Shown one piece after another: positions 18,302 to 37,467 of a stretch of 64,000 nt of DNA. The stretch comes from Leptospira sanjuanensis. GTDB lineage: Bacteria > Spirochaetota > Leptospiria > Leptospirales > Leptospiraceae. The notes under the pieces are model-generated. The model worked only from the letters and a program-made list of their open reading frames with translations, was not told where the DNA came from and made no database searches. How positions within the stretch are numbered: the first letter of the stretch is position 1; each line of letters opens with the position of its first letter. The DNA is taken from contig NZ_JAIZBH010000001.1 of NCBI RefSeq assembly GCF_022267375.1, positions 812,501 through 876,500 of the forward strand. The letters run 5' to 3'. The translations under genes and the position numbers were made by a program.

Positions 18302-18955
18302 TTATTCCCAAGCGGAGAAGTAGGCGATAACTGCGTTTGCTGCTTCGGTCCGCATTCTCTTAGAGATTCTATTTTCCTGATAATATCCTCGTTTCATGCA
18401 GGCGAATGCGATTTCCACTCCGAGCGTTGCGACGTCGGGTTGTTTCGGAATCGTAAACGGAACCTTAAGATTCGAGAGTTGAACGCGGACTCCCGCTCCG
18501 ATATGAGCGATCGTGATTTCCTGTGCGAGATACGCGTTTCTGCTGAATGGCCCGCCTAACACGAGTATGCTGGCAACGGGCGTTGAGTCGTAATAATCCG
18601 ATGCGGCGTCCACTAAGATGCGAACGAGTTTTTTCCAGGTAAGATTCGCGCTCTTGGCGCCTTCGAGTGCGAGAATTTCCCCCACTTTGGCGAGATGTTT
18701 TTCGGCGAGTCGAGTGAACAAAGAATACTTATCGGGAAAGAATTGATAGATGCTGGCGCGGGGAACGCCCGATTTTTTCGCGATTTCCGGAATCGACGTC
18801 TCTTCCGGTCCGATCTTTTCGAGCATTCGTTCCGCCGTTTCCAACACGAGAGCCATTCTTGCTTGAGAACGTTCCTGCAAAGGAATGCGAGTCCCGTTCG
18901 TCTTTTTACCGTTACGCGAATCGGTTTTGTTTTTTCGGATTATCGAGTTCGGCAT
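18302..18955 (-). CDS. TetR-family transcriptional regulator
   Basis: The protein has 217 residues. After a basic N-terminal tail, residues 30-80 form the TetR DNA-binding helix-turn-helix (AERMLEKIGPEETSIPEIAKKSGVP, then ASIYQFFPDKYSLF). The rest is the ligand-binding helical domain, which shows no specific family signature. It is divergent from the flavin monooxygenase gene (187-bp gap) and upstream of the AhpD-like gene, so either may be its target. A 10-bp inverted repeat in the divergent gap is a candidate binding site. Confidence 0.9.
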   Translation of the reverse strand: MPNSIIRKNKTDSRNGKKTNGTRIPLQERSQARMALVLETAERMLEKIGPEETSIPEIAKKSGVPRASIYQFFPDKYSLFTRLAEKHLAKVGEILALEGAKSANLTWKKLVRILVDAASDYYDSTPVASILVLGGPFSRNAYLAQEITIAHIGAGVRVQLSNLKVPFTIPKQPDVATLGVEIAFACMKRGYYQENRISKRMRTEAANAVIAYFSAWE

Positions 18956-19048
18956 TCTATATCTTTCGTTTTAAAGGATTTAAATCGCCCGCCGTTCGTT
19001 TACGTTCTTTCGATCGGATTTGGTCAAAGCCAAAAAATTCTTGCGCTC

Positions 19049-19097
19049 AAATCCAACATAAGTAAGATCTCTCGAAAATGTAACATTTGTTGGATTT
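19049..19097. promoter_or_regulatory. Inverted repeat in tetR-monooxygenase divergent gap
   Basis: AAATCCAACA at 19049-19058 is the exact inverse of TGTTGGATTT at 19088-19097, separated by 29 bases. Location between divergent tetR and monooxygenase genes suggests a regulator site, though the wide spacing is unlike a single TetR operator. Confidence 0.35.
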
Positions 19098-19142
19098 TAA
19101 ATTTCGTCAACGAATGTTCCTGAAACGCAAAGGGAGAATCGG

Positions 19143-20510
19143 ATGAAGTCGAATGTCAAAGTCTGCGTCGTAGGCGCGGGGCCTAGCGGTATCGCGGCCG
19201 CAAAGAATTGCGTTCAATACGGGTTGGACGTGGTCGTTTTTGAAAAGAACGACAAGGTCGGAGGGAACTGGGTCTTCAATTCGAAAACCGGACACTCTAG
19301 CGTTTACGAAAACACGCATATCATCAGCTCGAAGGCTTGGTCCGAATACGAAGACTTCCCGATGCCGGACGATTATCCGGAATATCCGAATCACAAACAA
19401 CTTCAGGCTTACTTCGAATCGTACGCGAAACATTTCGGAGTGTATAAGAAGATCCGTTTCAATCACACGATCCAAAAGATCACAAGAACGGAAGACGGAG
19501 ATTGGAAGGTGGATTATATAGACGCTTCCAAAAAAAAGAAGACCGAAATCTTCGACGTTCTTATGGTCGCCAACGGTCATCACTGGAATCCGAAATATCC
19601 GGAATACGAAGGAAAGTTCACGGGTAAATTCCTGCATTCGCACGATTTTAAGGGAGTTACCAACGAGTGGAAGGGAAAGGACATTCTCGTGATCGGCGGC
19701 GGTAATTCCGCTTGCGACGTTGCGGTCGAATCCGCGCGCGTCGCCAACAGCGTGAAGTTGTCGATGAGAAGTCCTCAATGGTTTTTTCCGAAATTTCTTT
19801 TCGGAATGCCTTCCGACGTGTTCGCCGCAAAGACCCCGAGCTGGATTCCGTCCATCGTAAAACAATGGACTCTTACGAAGATGCTTCATGTGTTGCAGGG
19901 TTCTTACAAGAATTACGGTCTTCCCGTTAATACGACATTAGCGCTCAGTCATCACCCGACTTTGAATTCTGATCTCCTCGATTTTATCCGTCACGGAAGA
20001 ATCAAACCTCGTCCTGCGATCAAAAAACTGCACGGAAAGGAAGTCGAATTCGTGGACGGAACCAAGGAGAAGTTCGACATCATCTGCGCCTGCACCGGAT
20101 TTTGGACCACGTTTCCTTTCTTTGATAAGTCGTTTATCGATTTTCAACACGTCGAAAAGATCCCTCTCTTCCGTAAAATGATGCACAACGATTACCGAAA
20201 TTTGTATTTTATCGGTTTGTTTCAACCGGTGGGTTGTATTTGGCCGATGGCGGATTATCAAGCGAAGCTTGCGTGCCTGGAAATTCTCGGTAAATACAAA
20301 CGACCTAAGAATTTAAAGGAAGCGATTCGATACGAGATCGAACACCCTCACTTTACGTTCGGCGGCGGTCAAAGACATGCCGTGGAAGTGGATTATCATG
20401 CGTTCCGCAAAGAACTCCAGCTGGAACTTCTTAAGGCGGGTGTTGATATCGGAAAGCCGCCGGGCGGTAATAAAAAGTTGTATAAGGATTTTTCGAAACA
20501 GGCGGTGTAG
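19143..20510 (+). CDS. Flavin-containing monooxygenase
   Basis: The protein has 455 residues, an FAD- and NADPH-dependent monooxygenase. It shows the FAD motif VGAGPSGIAAA near residue 10, the FMO identity motif FTGKFLHSHDF near 160, and the NADPH motif GGGNSACD near 180. The C-terminal FIGLFQPVGCIWPMAD region also fits. The pattern places it with FMO/Baeyer-Villiger-type enzymes; the substrate is unknown. AAGGGAG precedes the ATG. It is divergent from a TetR regulator, a common arrangement for substrate-induced oxygenases. Confidence 0.93.
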   Translation: MKSNVKVCVVGAGPSGIAAAKNCVQYGLDVVVFEKNDKVGGNWVFNSKTGHSSVYENTHIISSKAWSEYEDFPMPDDYPEYPNHKQLQAYFESYAKHFGVYKKIRFNHTIQKITRTEDGDWKVDYIDASKKKKTEIFDVLMVANGHHWNPKYPEYEGKFTGKFLHSHDFKGVTNEWKGKDILVIGGGNSACDVAVESARVANSVKLSMRSPQWFFPKFLFGMPSDVFAAKTPSWIPSIVKQWTLTKMLHVLQGSYKNYGLPVNTTLALSHHPTLNSDLLDFIRHGRIKPRPAIKKLHGKEVEFVDGTKEKFDIICACTGFWTTFPFFDKSFIDFQHVEKIPLFRKMMHNDYRNLYFIGLFQPVGCIWPMADYQAKLACLEILGKYKRPKNLKEAIRYEIEHPHFTFGGGQRHAVEVDYHAFRKELQLELLKAGVDIGKPPGGNKKLYKDFSKQAV

Positions 20511-20710
20511 TTTCGAAAAGTTTTTTGTTCGGAGTTTTTGTAGGAGTTCCCACGCTTTGGAAACTGAAAATTGTTCTTGAGCAGATTCGATTTTTCTGAT
20601 AAAGCGAATTTGTCAAGATTTCCCACAAAGCCCGCCTCCACCACCCAATTCGGGTGGGGGCTTCCCTCTTACGGCTATATGTCGGAATTACGACAACATA
20701 TTCTTTGACA
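20511..20710. other. Intergenic segment with a shared short repeat and small hairpin
   Basis: Downstream of the monooxygenase gene lies GGAGTTCCCAC at 20543-20553, the same 11 bases as one arm of the hairpin at 63852-63899. CCACCC at 20641-20646 pairs with GGGTGG at 20652-20657 and is a weak terminator candidate. No gene is seen. Confidence 0.5.
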
Positions 20711-20896
20711 ATGCGTTAGGGATACGAAGGGCGCGGAGCGGACTCGTTAGTTCGATCGGAGCCGCATAAGACTTCGTTCGCATTTTCGTTTCTGCAAAGT
20801 TTACGAGGCCGAAGCGATAGCGGAGCCCGTAGTAGCCCGCCTGCGACTTTTTCGGAAAACTTTATTTTTCGTTTTTTTGCGAGCAGGAACGCCCCG
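20711..20896 (+). repeat. Structured intergenic repeat, copy C (longest)
   Basis: It begins ATGCGTTAGGGATACGAAGG. A long, weakly paired variable arm (CTCGT with ACGAG at its base) is followed by GGCCGAAGCGATAGCGGAGC. Then come GTAGTAGCCCGC, a second stem CCTGC/GCAGG (20840-20844 with 20883-20887) and GAACGCCCCG, followed by a run of T. It lies between convergent genes and may contribute to termination. Confidence 0.8.
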
Positions 20897-20912
20897 GATT
20901 TTTTTCGATACG

Positions 20913-21782
20913 TTATGCGCCCTTGATTGCTTGCGCTTTTTCATTCAATCGCTTTTGAGCGGATCTAAGTTCTCCGTCCGCAATCTGCAACGTCCATTCC
21001 GGAAAATGTCTCGCTAAAAAATACTGAAGCCAAGAATCCCAGGTCGCGTATCCGAGAAACTTTTTCTTTGGCAACCAACGGATAAATGCGTCCGCGACTT
21101 TTTCCACGGAATGAACCGCGTTGATCGCGGAACCCATCTCGATCTCCTTCACGAGATCCGGTTTGTCCCGATTCTCTTTTTCCAATCCGGGCGTGTCGGT
21201 CGTAGGCGGCAGAAAAATTTTTACTCGAACCCCATGGATCATCATCTCTTGCCGCAGGGATTGCGCGAATCCCGTAATCGCGAACTTACTCGCGGAATAG
21301 GCCCCGTATCCGTAAATCGAAAACGTGGCGAGCATGGAGGAAATCAGGATGATATCGCCTGATCCTTGTTTGACGAAGTGATCGTGAAAGGCTCGAACCA
21401 CGTTGACGTGTCCGAAATAGTTCACTTCCATTAGATCGCGAAAGTCCGATTCTTCCAGATCGCCGACTCTGCCCACTTTCGCATAACCGCTGTTACATAC
21501 GAGTAAATCGAGTCCTTCCAATATTTTAAGAGCGTATTTTGCGGCTTTTTTCACCTGATCCGGCTTGGATACGTCGGCGACGACCGAATCGAAGATCGCG
21601 TCTTGAGATCCGATCTTACGAAGTTCCCGGACTGTCGCTTCTAAGGTTTGTTTTTTTCTCGCGGATACGACGACGCTCGCGCCCGCTTTTGCGAACGCGA
21701 CCGCCAGCCCTTTGCCGATTCCCGTGGAGCCGCCGGAAATAAAAACTTTCTTACCTGCGAGTTGAGAAGGAGGGACTTTCAT
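20913..21782 (-). CDS. Short-chain dehydrogenase, 3-ketodihydrosphingosine reductase-like
   Basis: The protein has 289 residues, a classical SDR with SGGSTGIGKG near residue 15, VCNSGYAKVG (a variant of the NAG motif), the serine in LISSMLATF and the YSASK active-site pair. The substitution pattern (cofactor motif GGSTGIG, a C-terminal hydrophobic HFPEWTLQ segment) resembles 3-ketodihydrosphingosine reductases, but the substrate cannot be fixed from sequence. It follows the ABC-2 permease by 10 bases, so it probably belongs to the exporter operon, which would fit lipid handling. Confidence 0.88.
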   Translation of the reverse strand: MKVPPSQLAGKKVFISGGSTGIGKGLAVAFAKAGASVVVSARKKQTLEATVRELRKIGSQDAIFDSVVADVSKPDQVKKAAKYALKILEGLDLLVCNSGYAKVGRVGDLEESDFRDLMEVNYFGHVNVVRAFHDHFVKQGSGDIILISSMLATFSIYGYGAYSASKFAITGFAQSLRQEMMIHGVRVKIFLPPTTDTPGLEKENRDKPDLVKEIEMGSAINAVHSVEKVADAFIRWLPKKKFLGYATWDSWLQYFLARHFPEWTLQIADGELRSAQKRLNEKAQAIKGA

Positions 21783-21792
21783 AGCGGGATTC

Positions 21793-22550
<758 letters not shown>

Positions 22551-22554
<4 letters not shown>

Positions 22555-23492
22555 TGTGACTCCTTTACCAATTGAACGAAAATTTCTTCGAGAGAGCTCT
22601 GAGTCGTATTCAGATCCTTGAAATCGATCTTCGCCTTTTTCAGGTCTTGCAGTAGCGCGGAGATTCCCGTCTGTTTTCCGTGGGAATCATACGTGTATAG
22701 AAGTTGTTTCCCGTTGTTTACGATCTCAAGCCCTTTCGTTTTTAAACCGGCCGGAATCTTTTTCAACGTCTGATTCAAATCGATCAGCAGTTGCTTCTTG
22801 CCGAGTTTGTGCATGAGTTCTTTTTTATCTTCCACAAGGATCAATTCTCCCTTGTTCATTACGCCGATTCGATCAGCGATTTCTTCCGCTTCTTCGATGT
22901 AGTGCGTCGTTAAGATGATCGTGACTCCGTTTTCCCTTAGGTTGCGGACGATGTTCCACATATCCTTTCGGAGCTCCACGTCGACTCCGGCGGTCGGTTC
23001 GTCCAAGAAGAGAACCTTCGGCTCGTGTGCAAGGGCCTTTGCGATCAAAACCCTGCGTTTCATTCCTCCCGATAAGGTGAGAATCATCTGATCTTTTTTT
23101 TCCCAAAGGGAAAGCGATTTTAATAGTTTTTCAATATAATCGGGGTTAGGCGATTTTCCGTATAACCCTCTCGTGAAACTAACCGTGGCCCATACGGATT
23201 CGAATGCGTGAACGCTCAATTCCTGCGGAACCAATCCGATCTGCGATCTCGTAAATCGAAAGTCCTTGAGAATGTTTTTGCCTTTGACTTCCACGGAGCC
23301 GTCGCTCGGATTTACGATTCCGCAGATTACGGAAATTAAGGTCGTTTTGCCCGCGCCGTTCGGACCGAGCAACGCGATGATTTCTCCGTCTTCGATTTCC
23401 AAAGAGACGTTTTTCAACGCTTGGAATCCGTTCCCGTAGAATTTAGAAAGATTTTTCACGGAGACAACGGATGACTTCGTTTTCGGTTTCAT
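22551..23492 (-). CDS. ABC transporter ATP-binding protein
   Basis: The protein has 313 residues. It carries Walker [10 protein letters not shown] near residue 42, signature LSGGMKRR, Walker [13 protein letters not shown], and the H-loop [13 protein letters not shown]-terminal extension of about 90 residues ([16 protein letters not shown]) is typical of ABC-2 exporter ATPases (YadG or CcmA/DrrA type). AGGAAAG lies before the ATG. It is the first gene of the ATPase-permease-SDR operon. Confidence 0.95.
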
Positions 23493-23659
23493 GTTCTTTC
23501 CTGAATTTTGATCTTGTAAAATCGATTGATTGAAATGCCTAAAATACTGAATCCCGTTTCTTAGAACAGCATCATTTTCGAATTATAGGTCTCCTATAAA
23601 TACGCGTTTTTCAACCTCTTCGAATCTTGATTGCGTTTTCGTACTTTGGTTCGGAAATT

Positions 23660-26047
23660 TTACGCCCCTTCTCCGAGCGAAACCGCAAGCAACGTCAAAT
23701 CGTCCGTTAAATCCTGCGATTGTCTGAATCGATATAGACTCCGAAGATGAGAATCCAAAATCTCCTGAATCGGGGTGTAAAGATTTTCCTGTAAATAAGA
23801 ATGAAACCGTTCCTCGCCGTAGAGTTGCATTAGACTTTTATCAAATACTTCGAAGGCTCCGTCCGAAAACAGGAAAAGCCGAAACGGGTCCTCGAAACGA
23901 AACGACTTCGTATTAAATTTAGCGGCGGTTTTTAAACCTAAAATCGGACCCGTTTTCGGGAGTGAAATTTTGGAATTTTTGGAAAGAATCACCTGCTCGG
24001 GATGTCCTCCCGAGGCGTATTGTACGTTTCCCGTTGCGGGGTCCCAATCCAAGACGAACGCCGTAAAAAGGGAATTCAGCGTTCTGAACATGGGTAGAAT
24101 TCTTTCATTCAATTGTTCTAATATGATTCCGGGTTCAGAATCGGATTCCTTCAGAGCGTCGTAATCGGCTTTGATAGCCATCGTCAAAAGAGCGGCTTGG
24201 GTTCCGTGACCCGTCGCATCCGCTATAAAGAATCTCCAGCATCCGTTGCCGGTTTTACGAATGTCGTATAAATCGCCGCCGATCGGCCCCATGGGAAGAT
24301 ATTTGACGCTCCACAAAAACGGCCAGTCCTTGGAATGAGGATTCGGGAACATTGACTTCTGCAATTTTTCCGCTGTCTGCAGATCCGATTGAAGCAGATT
24401 CAACGCTTTGTCCCTCTGAAATTCGAGATTCTTTCTTTGTGTGACGTCCCGAATGATGATTCCGATATAACGATCCTTTTCGACCATCCAATCCGTGAGC
24501 GAAAGTTCGAGAGAGAATTCCGTGCCGTCTTTCCGCAATCCGATCATTTCGATCGGCTTCGGAGTTTTTCTTCTTCGTTTCCAAAGGAGGTAGCGCCTAA
24601 CACCGTTTTTGTGTTTGTTCCGATTTCTTTCGGGAAGAATTATTTCCAAGGGAGAATCGAGAATCTCCTCCGCTTCCCATCCGAAAATTTTCACGGCGCC
24701 TTCGTTCCAAAAAAGAATCTTTCCCGATATGTCCGAGACGAGAATCGCCTCCTGAACCGATGCGGAAATCGCCCTGAATTTAATCTGAAGTTCCTGATTG
24801 AGAATGTCCGTAAACTTGAGCAAACTTCTATATCGAATGGAAATCAGAAGCGATTGAAACGCGATGAACAACAGAAACGTATACGGAACGATAAACGGAG
24901 TCGGGATAAGTCCCAGACGCGACAACGTGTCGTTAAGCGCTCCGATCAAAAGCAAAAGACAGGAAGCCAGAAACACGAACGAGCCGGTTCGTTTATGAAG
25001 AATGGCGCGGACCATCACGACAAAAACGACGAGGATCAGCGCGATCATATAATACAAATAGGCCTCTACGAGAAGTTCGAGCGGATCGCCCTGCAGGAAC
25101 CAAAAAATTCCGAACGCGATCCAGTTCGGAACGAGAAAAACACGGAAGGCAAGAGTTTTGAATTCGTTCGGGAATAAGGAGCGGAGGTAACTCAGAAAGA
25201 CAGCCGCCAATACGAAGAGACTTCCCAAGTCGATTCTGAATTCGAGAATCGGCGGGAAGTTCTGGAATATTTCGAAAATATAATGTTCTTCCGTAAACAG
25301 AATTCTCAGAGCGAGGACCGCGCACACCGAGGAAAGATAAAGCGACGAGGATTCTTCCTTTGTGAGAAGATAAAAGAAGAAGCTTGAAAATCCGAAAAAC
25401 AATAAGGCTCCGAACGTAAGAAAGTCCAGATTTCTTCTCGTTTTGTCCGCGGCGGAGATCGTAGAAAACGTTCCGAGTTCGGGGGTTCTTCGGATGCCTC
25501 CGGCTCCTTCAAACCAATTCGAAATTTCTAATGTGATTTCAAGCGTCGTTTCCTTTTCCCCGATCGGAAAGTGAATGATCGGTTTGCCGATTCTGCGGAT
25601 TTCTTTTTTCGGATCGGAGGAAGGGTTTCCGAATTCTAAAGCAAGTTTTCCGTTGATATAAGCTCGATACGCGTTGTGGATCTCATGAAACTTGATCGCG
25701 TATTCGCCGGGGGCGAGCCCCGTAACTTTGAGTCTATATGTCGCGGTTCCGAATGCGTTGCCTTTGAAGTTCGGGAATTCGCTCGTTTCCCAAAAGCCGG
25801 GAACTTGAATCGTGCCGAGCTTTTCTTTCGAGCCGAATCCTTCCGAGATTTCCCATTCTCCCTCCAAGGGAAGAATACTTCCGCTCTCGAGTGTGTTTCC
25901 GTTTATCGAAAGAATTCCATCCTTCGCTTTGGGAAAGGATTCGACGGAACGTTTGCAATCCGTTGCAAGAAAAGAAACGAAACAGAAGAACGCGATCGTT
26001 ACGAAAATGCGAATCGTTCGTTTCGGCGGTCGAAGCATGACGACCAT
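23660..26047 (-). CDS. 7TM-PAS-SpoIIE (PP2C) serine phosphatase
   Basis: The protein has 795 residues. A hydrophobic N-terminus (about 12-30) precedes an extracytoplasmic beta-domain (about 45-200, 7TMR-DISM type, LPLEGEWEISEG, VPGFWET). Seven hydrophobic segments follow (about 205-410), then a PAS domain (about 425-545, ISGKILFWNEGAVKIFGW), a coiled linker and a SpoIIE/PP2C phosphatase with GGDLYDI, FIADATGHGTQAALL and LTDDLTLLAV. It should sense an external signal and dephosphorylate an anti-sigma-factor antagonist. Such receptors are abundant in Leptospira. No ribosome-binding site is clear; ATG 26038 is an alternative start. Confidence 0.93.
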   Translation of the reverse strand: MVVMLRPPKRTIRIFVTIAFFCFVSFLATDCKRSVESFPKAKDGILSINGNTLESGSILPLEGEWEISEGFGSKEKLGTIQVPGFWETSEFPNFKGNAFGTATYRLKVTGLAPGEYAIKFHEIHNAYRAYINGKLALEFGNPSSDPKKEIRRIGKPIIHFPIGEKETTLEITLEISNWFEGAGGIRRTPELGTFSTISAADKTRRNLDFLTFGALLFFGFSSFFFYLLTKEESSSLYLSSVCAVLALRILFTEEHYIFEIFQNFPPILEFRIDLGSLFVLAAVFLSYLRSLFPNEFKTLAFRVFLVPNWIAFGIFWFLQGDPLELLVEAYLYYMIALILVVFVVMVRAILHKRTGSFVFLASCLLLLIGALNDTLSRLGLIPTPFIVPYTFLLFIAFQSLLISIRYRSLLKFTDILNQELQIKFRAISASVQEAILVSDISGKILFWNEGAVKIFGWEAEEILDSPLEIILPERNRNKHKNGVRRYLLWKRRRKTPKPIEMIGLRKDGTEFSLELSLTDWMVEKDRYIGIIIRDVTQRKNLEFQRDKALNLLQSDLQTAEKLQKSMFPNPHSKDWPFLWSVKYLPMGPIGGDLYDIRKTGNGCWRFFIADATGHGTQAALLTMAIKADYDALKESDSEPGIILEQLNERILPMFRTLNSLFTAFVLDWDPATGNVQYASGGHPEQVILSKNSKISLPKTGPILGLKTAAKFNTKSFRFEDPFRLFLFSDGAFEVFDKSLMQLYGEERFHSYLQENLYTPIQEILDSHLRSLYRFRQSQDLTDDLTLLAVSLGEGA

Positions 26048-26076
26048 TCATAAAGGAGAAAGCCTGAAATCGCAAT

Positions 26077-27941
26077 CTAAATTCTAAAACCGGTATCGCG
26101 TTTTTGAGAATTGGCGATCCCTCTTTCCCATGTATTCGGATTGCCCGCGAGTATGACTTGGTTTTTCGCTCTCGTGATTCCGGTATAAAGGATCTGACGG
26201 TTGAGAAGCCGATGCGATCGTTCGTCTTCCGAGGATTCGGGATGATCGGGAACGTAGATTAGAATTGTATCATATTCCGATCCTTGACTTTTGTGAACGC
26301 TCATGACGAACGCAGGTTCGTGTTCGGGAAGGGTGTCGAGCGCGAAGGGGAATAGTTTTCCTTCGATCGGAAAAACGGCCCTTAATTCTCCCGTGGTTTC
26401 CATTCTCAGAACGATTCCGATATCCCCGTTGAATAACTTTCTACTCGAATCGTTTTGTGTGATCAAAATCGGAAGGCCGACGAAATACAAACGTTTGGAA
26501 AGTTTTTTCGGATATAGTTGCGGGTTTGTTTCGGATTCTTTTTTACGGAACAGATCCCGCGCCGCGAGATTCATGAGTTTATTTTGAACGGCTTCGACTC
26601 CCCAATAACCTTTTCTGAAAATCGTGAGACAACGGAATCGTTTTAATTCATTCTGAAATTTTTCAACGAACTCCGGCGCGTTCAAATCGACCGAGTCGTG
26701 CGTCTTCCATGATCCGATTTCCGAAATGCGAGGAAAAAGAATCTTATCCCAGAGAGTTTCCGCGAGCTCGTCTCTTGAAAAATGATCGGGAGTTTTGCTC
26801 GCCGAGTTCTGCAACCATACGACCTCGCTTTCATACGTCTTATCCGCGCCGAGAATATCGGTTCTTGGAAACGAATCGTCGATCCTTGTTCCGAGATTCA
26901 GATTTTCGGGAGAATAACGAAGAATTTCCTCGGCGAGAGTTACGATCTTGGATACGTTTCCCCTTGCGTTCGGTTTCTGGCGGTTGCTTTCTTCGAGTCT
27001 AGAAACGAAATTCTTTTTTTGGGATTCGAGCGTGGAAAGAAAATCGCTTAACACCGCGCCTTTTTCGACGGAAGGGAGTTGGTGCGGATCTCCGATCAAG
27101 ATAAAACGAAAAGGAACGCCCGTCTCCTTCGGCTTTCGCGGAATCGCATTCCATAAAGAAAGCATAATATTCAGATCTACCATGGAAACTTCGTCCACGA
27201 TGATCAATCGATGCGGAAGATAACGTTCCTTATTGTAGTAGAATCCGTTCAACGAGGGTTTGTAGGAAAGAAGTCCGTGAATCGTCTGTCCGCGTAAAGA
27301 ACGGATCATTCGAGGATCTCCGATTTTTTGGAGATTTTCCTGGATCGACTCGGTCAATCGTTGCGCGGCTCTTCCGGTCGGCGCTACGAGCGCTATCTCT
27401 TCGGGAGGAGGGAGTTGTCCGATCGCATTCAAAATTTCTAATAAAAAGGCGACGACCGTGGTTTTACCGGTTCCCGGTCCTCCGCTGACGATCTGAAAGG
27501 AAGAATGCAGGCAGGAAAGAATGGCTTTTTTTTGTCCTTTTTTCAACGGGAAACTTTTGGCTTCCAGTGTATTTAGAATATCCTCGACTTTGCCGTGATC
27601 GAAGTTCGGTGCGGCTTCGTTTTGAATTCTTTCCCGTAAAAGGGATTCCAGTTCGATTTTACTCTGATACGTTTTTTCGAAATAAATCCATTCTTCGTTT
27701 TGGAATTTATCGACCGTGAAACCGGGAGGTTTCGTTTTTAAAAGATTTTTCCATTCTTTTTGAACCGGAACACAAAGGCTTCCTTCCTCCATCGCGACCC
27801 AAATCGCATTCAGAATTTCTAATATGATATTTTCATCCTCTTCGGAAATTCGTTTCGGTTGTTTTTTCTTCGAACCCGTTTCTTCGAGTTCGAGAATGTC
27901 GTTTTTCAGGCGTTCGATAAAATCGGAAAAGGATTCTTCCA

Positions 27942-27942
<1 letters not shown>
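26077..27942 (-). CDS. recD: Exodeoxyribonuclease V alpha subunit RecD
   Basis: The 5'-3' helicase subunit of RecBCD, 621 residues. Walker A GGPGTGKTT is at about 154-162, followed by IIVDEVSMVDL, LIGDPHQLPSVEKGAVL, the late motif VHKSQGSEYDTILI and YTGITRAKNQVILAG. I start it at 27942, where its ATG shares one base with the recB TGA stop. A longer frame upstream would run 90 bases into recB and lacks family features. It completes the recC-recB-recD set, the complex that processes double-strand breaks and degrades foreign linear DNA. Confidence 0.95.
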
Positions 27943-34528
<6,586 letters not shown>

Positions 34529-34635
34529 ACGTATTCTCCGCGGTCTCCGAATTACGAGCATTCCAAGAAATCTGCGGCCTGGCAAGTATTACATTTTCTC
34601 TTGCGTTCGAAGATCGGTTGCAAATTCTAATCTCA

Positions 34636-36081
<1,446 letters not shown>

Positions 36082-36279
36082 CCCGGAATTCGTTTGTCGG
36101 TCCAAATTTCGGCATCCAAAAAAAGATTGCTTTGTATCCGTCGATGTTTCTCACCAAGTCACAAGGACGATAAAAAAGCGGAACAGAGTCGGAAATAAAA
36201 AATTGAATCTTCTTTTTTCGGATTCGATTCTTGTCCGACTTGCGGTGGGGATCGATACCACCTTTTAAAAGAGGTGTTT

Positions 36280-37368
36280 ATGATTCGTAAGTGGATGTTC
36301 TTCTTTCTTTTTGGTTCGATCGTCAATTGTGCTGGTTGGGAACGTTTGGTTTCTCCATCCCGCTGGGAAAGGATCGGCACCCCTCAGTATAAAAACGCGC
36401 AGGTTTTCGTGATCGATCCGCAAGAGGACGTTGAAATCGAAGCGGAAGAAGGAACGAAAATCCGCTTTCCGAAAGGAAGTCTTCTCGCGCAGAACGGAGG
36501 TCTCGTAAGTTCTCCGGTGAGAATCGAAATTTCCGAATATTATAAAAACGAAGATATATTGCTCAGCGGTTTGACCACTGTTTCTTCGGGACGTCCGATT
36601 CAAACCAAGGGAATGATTTCTTTAAATGGTTATATGGAATCCGGCGGAAAAGTAAAAGTGAATCCGAAAAATCCTCCGCAGGTTTCGTTCGCTTCCTCCT
36701 TCGAGCCGGGTTATGAAATGTTTTACGGAACCAAAAACGGCGATGGTGTTTTGGATTGGTCGACACAAACCGCAAAAACGACGAATACTTCCGGTTTGGA
36801 AATGGACAATGATTTTGCCGCAACTGCCAAGAATAATACGCAAGAAAATTTGAATATTCTAAATATGGAAAACCGTAAGAATGAATCGAAGGGGAATCGG
36901 ATGGTTCTCGCCAAATATCAGAGCGCCTCGTATGCGGATTCTACGGAACGGATTACCGAAAGCAGACCCGCGGAACGGCGGGTTCCCGCACAGAATTCGT
37001 ATTATTATCCGATTTTAAACTTCGGTTGGATCAACTGTGATCGCTTTTTGTATATGGGATTGAAACTGATTCCTTTAAACATAGATACGAATTATCCGAC
37101 TTATGAAGATGAGACGACATATCTCCTCATCATTCCTTCCGTGCGATCCGTCCTTCCCGCGTATAAGGATGCAAACAATCGGGTTTATTTTCCAAACCTT
37201 CCTCCCGGAGAAAAAACGATCCTTTATGCTTTGAAAAAGTCGGGCGTTACCCGTTGGCAGGTTTGGATTCGTGAAACGGTCGTAGGAAAGGAAGACAAAC
37301 TTGTTCCTGAATGGGAATTGGTGGGCCCGAAAACCTTGGAAAAAAGAATCCGTTCTTTGAATTTTTAG
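36280..37368 (+). CDS. Putative lipoprotein of unknown function
   Basis: The protein has 362 residues. The signal peptide is followed by the lipobox-like sequence SIVNC, acceptable under relaxed spirochaetal rules, so it is probably a lipoprotein. The N-terminal 110 residues (FVIDPQEDVEIEAEEGTKIRFPKGS) form beta-rich sequence like surface-protein modules. A disordered, Asn- and Ser-rich middle (about 170-225) and a beta-rich C-terminus with YLLIIPSVRSVLP and YFPNLPPGEKTILYAL follow. No family name is recognised. AAGAGG precedes the ATG at 36280. A GGTGG/CCACC hairpin (36244-36262) sits just upstream of the ribosome-binding site. Confidence 0.72.
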   Translation: MIRKWMFFFLFGSIVNCAGWERLVSPSRWERIGTPQYKNAQVFVIDPQEDVEIEAEEGTKIRFPKGSLLAQNGGLVSSPVRIEISEYYKNEDILLSGLTTVSSGRPIQTKGMISLNGYMESGGKVKVNPKNPPQVSFASSFEPGYEMFYGTKNGDGVLDWSTQTAKTTNTSGLEMDNDFAATAKNNTQENLNILNMENRKNESKGNRMVLAKYQSASYADSTERITESRPAERRVPAQNSYYYPILNFGWINCDRFLYMGLKLIPLNIDTNYPTYEDETTYLLIIPSVRSVLPAYKDANNRVYFPNLPPGEKTILYALKKSGVTRWQVWIRETVVGKEDKLVPEWELVGPKTLEKRIRSLNF

Positions 37369-37431
37369 AAAAAGAGCGACAAGGGCGGACGGAGAAAGGC
37401 GGCGTTCGAATCCGCCTTGAATGCGCGGGAG

Positions 37432-37460
37432 AAACGGACGACGTTTACGGCCGTCCGTTT
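37432..37460. terminator. Hairpin between convergent genes
   Basis: AAACGGACG at 37432-37440 pairs with CGTCCGTTT at 37452-37460 around an 11-base loop. T-rich sequence follows on the plus strand, and the region lies between two converging stop codons (37368 and 37468), fitting an intrinsic terminator. Confidence 0.65.
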
Positions 37461-37467
37461 TATTATA

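Noticed and set aside
19107..19889. Antisense open frame opposite the monooxygenase
   Set aside because: No domain, no ribosome-binding site, fully covered by the FMO gene.
24389..25177. Long antisense open frame (about 262 codons) inside the SpoIIE phosphatase gene
   Set aside because: It has no ribosome-binding site or recognisable domain and arises from the codon bias of the real gene on the other strand.
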